Assembly: GCA_028291945.1 (NCBI GenBank)
Contig: JAQGNH010000129.1
Span: forward strand, 1 to 38,349
DNA length: 38,349 bases
From: Betaproteobacteria bacterium
GTDB lineage: Bacteria > Pseudomonadota > Gammaproteobacteria > Burkholderiales > SG8-41
Direction: 5' to 3'
Program-made: the position numbers and the translations under genes
Shown: in pieces, positions 24,705 through 33,507 of the stretch
Layout of the letters: each line of letters opens with the position of its first letter
Numbering within the stretch: the first letter of the stretch is position 1
The notes under the pieces: model-generated
The model's database searches: none
What the model was told of the DNA's origin: nothing
The model's input: only the letters and a program-made list of their open reading frames with translations

Positions 24705-25303
24705 CAATGACGACTCCCATTCAGCTCGTGGCGAACGGGATTGCGCGCACGGTTTGCGAGTATGTGACTGCTTACCGATGCGAAATTAGGCGCGACAAAG
24801 TCCGGTATTCGCAGAGACGAAAGTCGCCACTCGGTTTCGGAGCCGGCGTCGAGCAGTATCGCCCGGCATCCCGCCCGGTGCGCCGCTTCTACGTCGTCGA
24901 GTATGTCTCCCACCATCCACGAGCGTGTAAGGTCGACGTCGTGACCCCGCGCCGCATTGAGCAACAGCCCCGCGCGCGGTTTTCGGCAATGGCACTGTTT
25001 GCGGTAGCGGGGATCCACCGCCTGCGGATGATGCGGACAGTAATAGATGCCGGGAAGACGTACGCCTTGCGCCGCGAGACGTTTGCTCAGGCAGGTCCAC
25101 ACCGCACCGAGCGCGCGCTCCGAGAATCGTCCAATAGCGACGCCGGGCTGATTGGTCACGAGTATGATTTCGTAGCCTGCAGCCTGTAATTCCGAAAGGG
25201 CGGCGGCGGCGCCCGCGCGTAATCGTATGCGCGCCGGGTTCACGTTGTACGGCACGTCGTATATCAACGTCCCGTCCTTATCGATGAACGCGGCGCGTCT
25301 CAT
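24704..25303 (-). CDS. gmhB: D-glycero-D-manno-heptose 1,7-bisphosphate 7-phosphatase (GmhB-like)
   Basis: 199 residues from ATG 25303 (overlapping the SDR stop as ATGA). The HAD motif AAFIDKDGTL (Asp8, Asp10), LVTNQPGVAIGRF with the motif II Thr, and WMVGDILDDVEAAHRAG are present. The zinc loop of GmhB is visible as YYCPHHP...QCHCRKP. GmhB removes the 7-phosphate from heptose bisphosphate on the way to ADP- or GDP-heptose. Its partners GmhA and HldE are not in the window. The related histidinol phosphatase is less likely, given two GT9 genes in the same operon. Confidence 0.88.
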   Translation of the reverse strand: MRRAAFIDKDGTLIYDVPYNVNPARIRLRAGAAAALSELQAAGYEIILVTNQPGVAIGRFSERALGAVWTCLSKRLAAQGVRLPGIYYCPHHPQAVDPRYRKQCHCRKPRAGLLLNAARGHDVDLTRSWMVGDILDDVEAAHRAGCRAILLDAGSETEWRLSSLRIPDFVAPNFASVSSHILANRARNPVRHELNGSRH

Positions 25304-26025
25304 GGCCACGAGCTTTCGCGCATCGGTATGACGGTGAGCTCAGGGACGACGCTTGAACCGCCCACAGCCAGCACGGACACGATCGCGGCCGCGACATCCT
25401 CGGGATTCTGGAGGACGCCCGGATCGATGTCCGGAAAACGGTCCAGCAGAAAGGGCGTGTGCATGCCGCCGGCTACGACCGCGGTGACTTTGATCCCGTA
25501 CGGGCGCAGCTCCGCATGCAACGCGTGCGACATCCCCAACAAACCCCATTTGCTTGCGTGGTATGCCGCAGCATTCGCCCAGGCCCGCTTCGCCGCAGTG
25601 GAGGTGATATTGATGATGTGGCCGCGACCGCGCTTGCGCATCTGCACGACAACCGCTTTCGAGAGCAGGAACGGGCCGCGCAGGTTGGTGCGCACGACTC
25701 GATCGAAGTCCTCTATACCGAGCTTATCGAGGGGGACCGTTACATCGACGCCTGCATTGTTGATCAGCACATCGAGCGCCCCAGACCTTTCCGCGATGTC
25801 GCAAGCAAACCGCTGCACCTGCATGTCGTCACCCACGTCCAGTATGTAGGACTGCGCTTCACCGCCTCGCGCCCGTATTTCGCGTGCCACGGCCTCGGCC
25901 AAAGCCGCCCGCATGTCGACGACCGCGACTAGGGCGCCCTCTTGCGCGAGGCGGTAACAAAGCGCCGCCCCCAGGCCGCGACCGCCGCCCGTTACGGCAG
26001 CGGCTTTATGAGTGAGCAATCCCAT
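25300..26025 (-). CDS. Short-chain dehydrogenase/reductase (classical SDR)
   Basis: 241 residues. NAD(P) motif TGGGRGLG (13-20), DVLINNAG (about 84-91), catalytic Ser in NITSTAAKR and Tyr/Lys in YHASK. An Asp after the second strand (VVDMRAA) suggests NAD preference. In this context it probably oxidises or reduces a sugar intermediate, but classical SDRs are broad. Two bases separate it from the glycosyltransferase gene upstream. Confidence 0.88.
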   Translation of the reverse strand: MGLLTHKAAAVTGGGRGLGAALCYRLAQEGALVAVVDMRAALAEAVAREIRARGGEAQSYILDVGDDMQVQRFACDIAERSGALDVLINNAGVDVTVPLDKLGIEDFDRVVRTNLRGPFLLSKAVVVQMRKRGRGHIINITSTAAKRAWANAAAYHASKWGLLGMSHALHAELRPYGIKVTAVVAGGMHTPFLLDRFPDIDPGVLQNPEDVAAAIVSVLAVGGSSVVPELTVIPMRESSWP

Positions 26026-26027
26026 GG

Positions 26028-27287
26028 CTAATAGACAACTGCCTTCTCGGCCCTCTGCTGGCGCGGCGTCACTACCGAGCCATAGGCGCGCTCCATTTCG
26101 CTGGCTACGTTACGCCACGTGTACGAAGTGTGTACGTGACGAATGCCGGCCCGTCCCATCCCGCGCGCAAGTTCGGGGTGGCGGTGCAAGCACGCCAGCC
26201 GATCGGCGAGTGCCGCCGGATCGCGCGGCGGCACGAGGAAGCCCGTGACTGAATCGACCACGGTGTGTTTGATACCGCCGACTGCGGCCCCGATCACGGG
26301 CGTGCCGCAGCCCATCGCTTCGAGCGGCGTCATACCGAACGGCTCGTACCACGGTGTCGTGACGAATACGTCGGCCGCCGAATAGTATTCGCGAAGAACC
26401 GTGCGCGGCCGGTGACCCGTAAAGGTGACCTGCTCTTGCACGCCTTCCTCTTCCGCGATGCGCGTGAGGCGTGCAATTTCCGGTGTCGCAACAGGGTCCG
26501 GGCGGCACGATTCCCCCCCGACGATGAGAAGCCGGGCACGTATCTCATGAGCCCGTGCGAGATGCGCCACGCCACGGATCACGTTGTCGATGCCTTTGCG
26601 TGGGACCAGACGGCCGAGTTGCAACACGACGAATTCGTCCTCGCACAACCCGAGCCGCCCCCGTACTCCCGGGCCTGCCGCGTTGATCTCCGTGGGGTCG
26701 ATGCCACAGGGCACGGTCGCGATTGCGTTCGGCGACGCGTCATATAGCTTGATCAGGTCCTCCCGATCCTGTGGACATTGGGCGATGATCCGGTCGGCCG
26801 AGCGCACGAGCAAAGACTCGATGTTGATGCGATCGGGAGGAAACTGGTCCGCTTCTCCCTGATGCAGGCGCCGCACCTTGCCGAGTGCATGGAAAGTAAT
26901 GACGAAAGGCAGCTTCAACTTCTTTTTAAGCCGCATCGCTGCGATTCCGGACATGAAAAAGTGGGCGTGCACGAGGTCATAACGGCGCAACGGACCAGAG
27001 CAGTACTCCACCGTGCGTGCAGCGAACGCGTACATGTACGGTAGGAGCTTCTCTTTGGTCACGTAGCTCGGCGGACCGGCCTGAACGTGGATGACACGCA
27101 CGTTCGGCCCGCAAGCGCAAATGCGCGGCAGTTTCGCATCGTCACAACGGGTGAAAATGTCTATCGAGTGTCCCGCACGACTGAGCTCACGCGCAAGTTG
27201 CGCGACATACACATTTTGCCCACCGCTATCGGCGCCGCCGAGCGGCGCGAGCGGCGATGCGTGGTCGCTGATGAACGCGATTTTCAT
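26028..27287 (-). CDS. Glycosyltransferase family 4, first gene of the glycan operon
   Basis: 419 residues from ATG 27287, with an AGGAG site six bases upstream; a longer start at 27383 lacks support. N-terminal KIAFISDHASPLAPLGGADS and GGQNVYVAQLARELSRAGH are typical of sucrose-phosphate synthase/MshA-like GT4 enzymes. VHAHFFMSG follows, then VLQLGRLVPRKGIDNVIRG, and the E-x7-E region YEPFGMTPLEAMGCGTPVIG. It should transfer a hexose from an NDP-sugar in the cytoplasm. Being first in the ten-gene run, it marks the likely promoter region at 27288 and beyond. Confidence 0.92.
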   Translation of the reverse strand: MKIAFISDHASPLAPLGGADSGGQNVYVAQLARELSRAGHSIDIFTRCDDAKLPRICACGPNVRVIHVQAGPPSYVTKEKLLPYMYAFAARTVEYCSGPLRRYDLVHAHFFMSGIAAMRLKKKLKLPFVITFHALGKVRRLHQGEADQFPPDRINIESLLVRSADRIIAQCPQDREDLIKLYDASPNAIATVPCGIDPTEINAAGPGVRGRLGLCEDEFVVLQLGRLVPRKGIDNVIRGVAHLARAHEIRARLLIVGGESCRPDPVATPEIARLTRIAEEEGVQEQVTFTGHRPRTVLREYYSAADVFVTTPWYEPFGMTPLEAMGCGTPVIGAAVGGIKHTVVDSVTGFLVPPRDPAALADRLACLHRHPELARGMGRAGIRHVHTSYTWRNVASEMERAYGSVVTPRQQRAEKAVVY

Positions 27288-27795
27288 GACGCTCCTTTCC
27301 AACATGTCGTGCACTCGGCGCCATACGTCATTGCAACGTGTATGCCCTCGCGCAAAGCCGCTTGCTCCGAACCTTAATATCAATCGCGGTCGAAGCGAGC
27401 ATCGCGCAAAGCGGCTTTTACTGAGAGTGCAGAACGTCTATCTCGAACCATAGACTGCGCGTTGTCAGTGTGTTGAGTACTCCAATGTTGCCCATCGGTA
27501 GATTTGAAGAGGCTACGAACGAATTACCGAACCGCAGCAAGGGCACGCATGATGCAGAAGCGCAACGCGCCGAAGCGCGTCGCGCCCCGCTTCGATCAAA
27601 CGATGTTGCTATCGCGACGAGTCGCATCGCAAGATCCCGCGATGGCACCAAGCAAAGCGGCTTTTACTGAAGGGTTGTTGCAGCGTTGCAGAACATCACT
27701 GAGTTGGTGCGCGTGTTGCCGACATCCACGCTGCAGAAAGCTGAGCGGCTCCAGCCTTCGAGATTGTGTGCTGTACACGCCACCCGCACGCCGGC
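27288..27795. other. Non-coding spacer with a 19-base direct repeat
   Basis: No gene is supported here. GCAAAGCGGCTTTTACTGA occurs at 27406-27424 and again, identical, at 27652-27670, 246 bases apart. A shorter related string (GCGCAAAGCCGCTTGC) is near 27350. The spacer lies between divergent glycan genes and next to an epimerase fragment, so it is probably gene debris plus the operon promoters. Confidence 0.5.
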
Positions 27796-27894
27796 TTACC
27801 AGCGCAGGACCGGCGGACCATAAGTGTTGAAGATGCGCGCATCCTTCACACGTAGATCGTGCTGGCGCCGGTAGTCGAAGAATAATGCGTCTAG
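27796..27894 (-). pseudogene. Fragment of a nucleotide-sugar epimerase/decarboxylase (UXS or RmlB-like SDR)
   Basis: Translating the minus strand gives LDALFFDYRRQHDLRVKDAR, IFNTYGPPVLRW, then TAA (27796-27798). This matches the conserved post-catalytic region of extended SDR enzymes such as UDP-glucuronate decarboxylase (ETLFFDY...RIARIFNTYGP). Only about 32 codons remain; the NAD-binding N-terminus, the YxxxK motif and the C-terminal half are missing. It is a relic of a sugar-nucleotide gene lost from between the two glycan transcripts. Confidence 0.75.
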
Positions 27895-28002
27895 ATACAC
27901 ATGCACCGCATGGCGCTGTGAATATGCGGCGTGGGTCTTGCAGTGACTGTTATCGCCGTCTGCACGCATTCAGGCGTGCCGCTGACAGCTGCCGTGCAAT
28001 CG

Positions 28003-28707
28003 ATGACTTCAGGGCTGCTCGTTATTTCGCCTCACTGCGACGACGCAGTATTTGCCTGCGGGGAAACCATCGCCGCCTGTCCCGGTGCAGTCGTCGCGAC
28101 AGTGTTCGCGGGGCGCCCTGGCACGTGGGTTCCTCACACCGAGTGGGATCGACTCTCAGGGTTCAAATCGCACGACGACGTTATGGGGGCGCGGCGTGAG
28201 GAGGATCGCACTGCGCTCGAACGGCTCGGCGCCATTCCGGTGTGGATGAATTTTCTGGATGCCCAGTACGGAGATAACTACGCTGTTGAAACGATCGCCG
28301 AAGCGATGACTGAAGTCGTTCAACGTATGCGCCCCCGCTGCGTGCTGTTTCCGTTAGGGCTCTTTCATTCCGACCACGCACTCACGCATCGTGCCGCGCT
28401 TACGATGGTGGTCACCCACAACGACGTGAAGTGGCAGGTCTATGAGGATGCGCTTTATCGCTGTATCCCGGGACTTGTCCAGCGCAGAGTCGCCGAGTTG
28501 CGGAATGAAGGTTATGCACTCAGCCGCATCAACCGGGGAGCAACCTTTGACGCGCTAGCGCCCAAGCGTAGCGCCGTCGAATGTTACGTATCGCAAATCC
28601 GCGCGCTCGCGACAGACGGCCGCCCCGGGCATGTCGATGCTTATGCCCCCGAGCGTTTTTGGGCTTTGGCTTCGCCTCGTCGACGGGTACACCATGTCCC
28701 TCGCTGA
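28003..28707 (+). CDS. PIG-L family deacetylase
   Basis: 234 residues from ATG 28003; upstream in-frame GTG starts (27931) are possible, and no ribosome-binding site decides. The zinc motif is SPHCDDAVFACGETIA (canonical PHPDD; here PHCDD), and the second ligand lies in FHSDHALTH. PIG-L/LmbE enzymes remove N-acetyl groups from sugars such as GlcNAc derivatives. It faces away from the large operon and overlaps the following GT2 gene by 14 bases, so the two are translated together. A role in trimming an amino sugar of the same glycan is inferred. Confidence 0.88.
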   Translation: MTSGLLVISPHCDDAVFACGETIAACPGAVVATVFAGRPGTWVPHTEWDRLSGFKSHDDVMGARREEDRTALERLGAIPVWMNFLDAQYGDNYAVETIAEAMTEVVQRMRPRCVLFPLGLFHSDHALTHRAALTMVVTHNDVKWQVYEDALYRCIPGLVQRRVAELRNEGYALSRINRGATFDALAPKRSAVECYVSQIRALATDGRPGHVDAYAPERFWALASPRRRVHHVPR

Positions 28708-29578
28708 TCGAGTTTCGATCGTTATGCTGACTTTCGACCGGCGGGAGGAAGTGCTGCGCAGCCTCGAAAAAATGCACGAGTCGGCCGATGGCGCATTTAT
28801 TTGCGTCGTCGACAACGGCTCGATCGACGGCACGGCCCATGCAGTCCGTTCAAGGTTCCCTTCGGTAAATATCATCAGCCTTGCGCGCAATATAGGAGCC
28901 GCGGCGCGTAATATGGGCGCACGCTGCGCCGTGAACGAATACGTCGCGTTTTGCGACGACGACACCTGGTGGGCGCCCGCCGCGCTCAAGCGTGCTGCGG
29001 ACTTCCTGGACGCTCATGCTCGAGTGGCAGTCGTGACCGGACGCGTGCTGGTGGGACCGGCCGAACGCGAGGATGCAGCGTGCGTCGCAATGGCGATCAG
29101 CCCATTGCAGAATGACCTCGGCGTGCCGGGCACGCTCGTCATCGGTTTCCTTGCCGGCGCCTGCATGGTGCGCCGCTCGGCGTTTCTTGCGGCGGGCGGG
29201 TATCACCAGCGGCTGTTCATCGGCTCCGAGGAGCGCCTGCTCGCCACCGATCTCGCCTGCCGCGGCTGGGCGATGGCATATTCGCCCGATGTCGTCGTGC
29301 ATCATTACCCTTCGCAGAAGCGAGATGCGGCTTCGCGCCGCCGCATACACATACGGAACTCACTGTGGTGCGCCTGGCTGCGCCGTCCGTTATCGCGCGC
29401 GTGGCGCGAGACCATAGCCATCATCCGCAGTATATGGAGCGATCCGCGCATTGCACTGTCAGTGTGCCAGGCTGCAGCAGGCCTTCTATGGGTCCTGCGC
29501 GAGCGTCGTTGCGTGCCGCCGGACGTGGAAGAGGCGTTGCGGCGCATAGAAGCAGGTCCTGATGCAAAGGGCAATTAG
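28694..29578 (+). CDS. Glycosyltransferase family 2
   Basis: 294 residues from ATG 28694. GT-A pattern: VSIVMLTFDRREEVLRSLEK, ICVVDNGSIDGTA, LARNIGAAARNMGA, EYVAFCDDDTWWAPAALKRA with the DDD metal site, and AGGYHQRLFIGSEERLLATD. A C-terminal helical tail follows without clear membrane helices. The donor is unknown. It forms a two-gene operon with the PIG-L deacetylase. Confidence 0.88.
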   Translation: MSLADRVSIVMLTFDRREEVLRSLEKMHESADGAFICVVDNGSIDGTAHAVRSRFPSVNIISLARNIGAAARNMGARCAVNEYVAFCDDDTWWAPAALKRAADFLDAHARVAVVTGRVLVGPAEREDAACVAMAISPLQNDLGVPGTLVIGFLAGACMVRRSAFLAAGGYHQRLFIGSEERLLATDLACRGWAMAYSPDVVVHHYPSQKRDAASRRRIHIRNSLWCAWLRRPLSRAWRETIAIIRSIWSDPRIALSVCQAAAGLLWVLRERRCVPPDVEEALRRIEAGPDAKGN

Positions 29579-29931
29579 CTTGCACACGGCATACGATCGC
29601 ATAAGTGTTCGCGCTGCGCTTTTCGTTATCGTGATGTAGTCCTACTGCGCGACGGTACTCGTGCATACTCCCCCTGTTCCTCGAGGGTCGTCCACGCGCT
29701 GGCAAATACTCTGGCCGCTGTCTCTCTGAAAGTGCGCCCGCATACCGCCGGCGCCCCGCGAACGTCTGAAACGCCGTCACATTCGCGCTTCTTTCAATTG
29801 TTCTGCAGGCAATCTGTCTTGATGTACTCATGCGCCCGCACCGAGCGTCGAACGTGCTCGTTCTCAACGATGAGCCACACTCCATGTTTACGAAAACAAA
29901 AATCGCTCTGGGTTCGCGAGAAAACCGCGCA
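29579..29931. other. Intergenic region, no gene supported
   Basis: About 350 bases between the GT2 gene and the readable part of the Bug pseudogene. A few in-frame strings near 29890 (MFTKTKIAL) may be further decayed Bug sequence, but the match is too weak to extend the pseudogene with confidence. A minus-strand frame ending at 29794 is discussed under rejected items. Confidence 0.4.
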
Positions 29932-30344
29932 GCACCACTTAATGCATAGCTGTCGAATCGCGGCCAGGTCCAACTTTCGTTCGAACCTCTCAGCACACCG
30001 ATGCCGTACATCAGGTCCGGCAGGCTGCGACCCATTGCGGTGACCTCGATCAAGCGCTCCATCCACCTCCCGGAAGTCCCGACGATCGACGAATCAGGCG
30101 TGCGCGGCTTAGAGTCGACCACCTCCACCGTCCTTGCGCTACCGGCAGCCACGCCGAAGGACATTGTCCAGCGAGTGCGCGAGGCGCTACTCGTCGTGCT
30201 GGACCAGCCGCGTACCCGCCAGATCTTCGAAAAGGCCGGCGGCGAAGTCATCAAAAGCACGCCCGAAGATCATGTTCGCCGCATGCAGGAGGAGCACGCG
30301 AGATGGGTGAAGATACGCGAGAGACCGGTATTCGGCTGGAATAG
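29932..30344 (+). pseudogene. Decayed Bug/TctC binding-protein gene (C-terminal half)
   Basis: Reading in one frame: APLNA, an in-frame TAG at 29947-29949, then GQVQLSFEPLSTPMPYIRSG, RLRPIAVTSIKRS, LPEVPTIDESGVRG, TPKDIVQRVREALL and EEHARWVKI. This is the C-terminal half of a Bug protein. Near 30313 one base is missing; shifting frame restores the normal ending TRETGIRLE and a TAG stop at 30342-30344. The signal peptide and N-terminal lobe are gone. A nonsense codon plus a frameshift plus truncation make it a clear pseudogene. Confidence 0.85.
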
Positions 30345-30361
30345 GTTTAGCCAGGAGATCG

Positions 30362-32566
30362 CTATCGTCGCGTTTGCCTCGAGTCATTGCGTGGCGCATC
30401 GCGCAGTAACACCGAGAGGACGTTTTTCAGCAGCTCCGCCGAGACCGGCTTCGTGAGATGCAGATCGAAGCCCGCTTCGTATGCTCGCCGCTCATCCTGC
30501 GCCTGACCATAGCCCGTGATCGCGACGAGCTTCACGTGGCCGCCGAGGCCCGACTGCCGCATACGGCGCGCAACGTCGTATCCGATCATGTCCGGCAGAC
30601 CGATATCCATGAGTACGACGTCGGGCCGCCACGTTCCCGCTTCTTGAAGTGCCGCGGCCCCGTCCGGTGCGACACGAACGCTATGGCCTTCCAAGGTTAG
30701 CAACGCCTGCATCATGCCGCGTGCATCTTCATTGTCTTCGACCACCAGGATGCGACACGCGCCCGTGGAGCGCCCGAGAGGCTGAGTGGGCACGGCCTGC
30801 TCTGCTGGTTGGGCAACGGCTGGCAGACGAATCGTAAACGCTGCGCCCTGTCCAAGGCCCTTGCTGAACGCGGTGACCACGCCACCATGCATTTCGACCA
30901 GCCGCCTGACGAGGGAGAGCCCGACGCCCATACCACCGCTGGAGCGGTCCGGCCCTCGGGGCCCTTGCACGAAAAGATCGAAGATGCGCTCGAGCATCTC
31001 GGGCTCAATGCCGTCTCCTTCGTCTGATACCTCGACCACCCCCTGCTCGCCTTCCTGCGCGATATGAACGCGGATAGTTTTTTCCTGCGGGGAGAACTTG
31101 TCCGCGTTGTCGAGTAGATTGCATACGACCTGCTCGATGCGCGCGCGGTCGGCGTTCACCCACACGGGCGCGGAGCTTATGGAGACACGGCCCTGGCGGC
31201 GCCGACCGGCTTGCTCCCATGCCGCTACAAGGCGCATTGCAAGCTCCGAGAGATCGAATACTTCATGGCGTAACTCGATCTTGCCCATCGTCACGCGGCT
31301 CACGTCAAGCAAATCCTCGACGAGGCGCGTCATGTGCCTGGTCTGCCGCTCTATGACGCCGTGCGCCTTGAGCGCGTTGTCATCGCCGGGTTTCGCTATT
31401 CGCAACACGTGCGCCGAGGTGGTAATTGCCCCCAGCGGATTGCGCAGCTCGTGTCCCAGCATCGCGAGGAACTCGTCCTTCGCGCGATCAGCCGCTCGGA
31501 GCGCGGCCTTTTCCCGCTCGACAAGGTCCTGGCGCTCGCTTATCGCGACGGCCGCTTCGTTCAGCGCCCGCCCCACTTCGCGTACTTCGGTTATATCCGT
31601 CTCGCTCGCGATGTTTGCTGGATTTATGTTCCGCCCCAGCGAACGCGCCGCGGAGGCGACCGTGGCGATGGGTTTCGAAATGCGACGTCCGACCAAGAAC
31701 GCGAATCCCAGCGCAAGGGCGAGCGTGGCAAGCGCGCCTGCGCCCATTGCCCATGCAGCGTGTCGCGCACCTGCATTCACTTCCGACGCTGGAATCGCCA
31801 GTCCGACGCTCCAGTGCGTGAAGTCTGAAGCCTTATGAGCCGTGAATGTGTCCGTGCCCTCTACCGTGAGGCCGCGGTACCAGCCTTCTTTCGAGCCCCG
31901 CACTGCCGCCCAGAAATCCTTCGAAGCCTTCTGATCCGGAGGGCGCGGCGGCACTCGCGCGACGAAGTGCCCAGTGGTGTCCACCAACCCGCTCACCCAC
32001 CCCTGAGGCAGGTTCTGGGCACGTATCAACTTCCCAAAAGCTTCTGGCTCGATGACTGCGGTCAGGATGTAAGCCAATGAGCCATTCCGTAGGATCGGCA
32101 CCCGAACTGGAATGCCGTACTTGCCCATGGTGCGGCCAAAAATGATGTTTCCTACCGTGGGAGCGAGGGTTCGAGTCAGGCGATCCGCGCTTTCGGTGTC
32201 CGAGTTGACGCGCAGAGCCGCTCCGAAAGGCTGACGCGCATTGACGATCTGCTGGCCGGTCGGCGACGCGAGGATTACGTTCTGCCAATCCGCTTGGGTC
32301 GCCATCACCCGCTGCGCGTCGTCGCGGAACGTGCGCAAGTCGTCCGTTTGCAGACTCCTGACAGCGGCGAGCGCATGCAACGTCATCACGTGGCCGCGCA
32401 TTTCCGCATCGACTGCGGTCATGAAGGCGCGGTTGCGGTCCAGCGCGGCCCGGCGAAACGTCGCCCTTTCCTGCTCGACGAGCAGATAACCGAGCACCAG
32501 CGCGAGCGCCGTCAACGGCACGACCGTACCAATTACGAGCAAAAATAGATTGGAACGCAGCCTCAT
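30362..32566 (-). CDS. Hybrid histidine kinase with periplasmic sensor, HAMP and receiver
   Basis: 734 residues. Membrane helix at 8-30, a periplasmic sensor of about 235 residues in a dCache-like arrangement (WQNVILASPTGQQIVNARQP), a second helix near 270-293, a HAMP segment (GRRISKPIATVASAARSLG), HisKA with His372 in LGHELRNPLGA, HATPase with DEGDGIEPEM and GGMGVGLSLVRRLVEMHGG, and a C-terminal receiver with Asp654 in LMDIGLPDMIGYD. It should detect a small molecule outside the inner membrane. Its core closely resembles the kinase at 3778-5736, but the sensors differ. No cognate regulator is adjacent. Confidence 0.92.
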   Translation of the reverse strand: MRLRSNLFLLVIGTVVPLTALALVLGYLLVEQERATFRRAALDRNRAFMTAVDAEMRGHVMTLHALAAVRSLQTDDLRTFRDDAQRVMATQADWQNVILASPTGQQIVNARQPFGAALRVNSDTESADRLTRTLAPTVGNIIFGRTMGKYGIPVRVPILRNGSLAYILTAVIEPEAFGKLIRAQNLPQGWVSGLVDTTGHFVARVPPRPPDQKASKDFWAAVRGSKEGWYRGLTVEGTDTFTAHKASDFTHWSVGLAIPASEVNAGARHAAWAMGAGALATLALALGFAFLVGRRISKPIATVASAARSLGRNINPANIASETDITEVREVGRALNEAAVAISERQDLVEREKAALRAADRAKDEFLAMLGHELRNPLGAITTSAHVLRIAKPGDDNALKAHGVIERQTRHMTRLVEDLLDVSRVTMGKIELRHEVFDLSELAMRLVAAWEQAGRRRQGRVSISSAPVWVNADRARIEQVVCNLLDNADKFSPQEKTIRVHIAQEGEQGVVEVSDEGDGIEPEMLERIFDLFVQGPRGPDRSSGGMGVGLSLVRRLVEMHGGVVTAFSKGLGQGAAFTIRLPAVAQPAEQAVPTQPLGRSTGACRILVVEDNEDARGMMQALLTLEGHSVRVAPDGAAALQEAGTWRPDVVLMDIGLPDMIGYDVARRMRQSGLGGHVKLVAITGYGQAQDERRAYEAGFDLHLTKPVSAELLKNVLSVLLRDAPRNDSRQTRR

Positions 32567-32736
32567 ACGCGTTGCGCAAGGTAGCCGTCTTGATATGCGC
32601 GGTCAAGCGCAGCGCTGCGACCTAGCGGAGCTTCAAGAAGCCCCGTTGTGCTGAGCATCGTGCGAAGCTGTGTTATCGTCAGATCCCGAGCGTCTCACGC
32701 CGCGCGCTCTCAGCTAGCCTAAGAAGAGCAGGCACT

Positions 32737-33507
32737 ATGATTCTGTCGATTCCAAGCATGTTTCCGCGTGCCGACCGCACGCGCCAATACGACCCTGCGG
32801 TATTCGGAAACGAGTGCGAGACCTGGCGCAGCACGTACACCGAGAAGAAACCCGGGATGCCGCAGATCCTCCTCGTCGAGCAATCGCCGCGCGCCGAGCT
32901 TCTTCCGCACTATCACGCTTCCGACCAGTTCCAGATTTTTATCGAAGGTGAAGGCAAGCTCGGAAAGCACGACGTTAGACCCGTTTCGATCCATTACACA
33001 AACAGCTACACAGGCTATGGTCCGATCGTGGCGGCAGAGGGCGGCATTCAGTATTTCGTCCTGCGGCCGAGCTTCGATGTGCTGGGTCTCGGCCAGTATC
33101 TGCACAAGAGCGAGCTTCGCGAAAAACTTCGCGCGCATCCGGGTCCCCGGCGTGTGCTGATGGCGGACGTCGACGTCAAGCCCGCGACCGAGTTCGAGCA
33201 CGTCGACGGCGCAGTCGCCCAACGTCTGTTCGGCACCGAACGCGCCCAAACGGATGAAGGCTTGTTCGCCGATTCGCTGGAGCTCGGCCCGGGCACACAG
33301 TACTCCGTCCCGGAGCCGCGTAGCGGCGGCGGGCAAGTGATCCTCGTGCTGCAGGGCACGCTCGTTTACAACGGCAACGAAATGGGCGTGCGCTCGGCGT
33401 TAGCCGTCACGCGAGAAGAGCATGCGGTGTCGTTCTCTTCAGGATCGCGCGGGTTGCAGGCGCTCGTCCTCCAGTATCCAAAGCGCAGCGAGTCGCAACA
33501 CGCATGA
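32737..33507 (+). CDS. Cupin-domain protein upstream of an ACMSD-like hydrolase
   Basis: 256 residues. The cupin metal motif is visible as LLPHYHASDQFQIFIEGEG (His58, His60), with Gln64 where the usual Glu ligand stands. A second, cupin-like half (SLELGPGTQYSVPEP, VILVLQGTLVYNG) suggests a bicupin with a degenerate second site. Its stop overlaps the next start (ATGA), so it works with the amidohydrolase. Cupin plus ACMSD-type pairs occur in aromatic-ring breakdown, but this protein is not a recognisable 3-hydroxyanthranilate dioxygenase. Confidence 0.72.
   Translation: MILSIPSMFPRADRTRQYDPAVFGNECETWRSTYTEKKPGMPQILLVEQSPRAELLPHYHASDQFQIFIEGEGKLGKHDVRPVSIHYTNSYTGYGPIVAAEGGIQYFVLRPSFDVLGLGQYLHKSELREKLRAHPGPRRVLMADVDVKPATEFEHVDGAVAQRLFGTERAQTDEGLFADSLELGPGTQYSVPEPRSGGGQVILVLQGTLVYNGNEMGVRSALAVTREEHAVSFSSGSRGLQALVLQYPKRSESQHA

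Noticed and set aside
29794-30066. Minus-strand frame with a natural-looking end (HGVWLIVENEHVRRS)
   Set aside because: It begins inside the antisense of the Bug pseudogene, has no usable start nearer the interesting part, and matches no family I know. Kept only as a note.
29421-30260. 279-codon minus-strand frame over the GT2 end and Bug pseudogene
   Set aside because: It is antisense to real and decayed coding sequence and shows no motif of its own.
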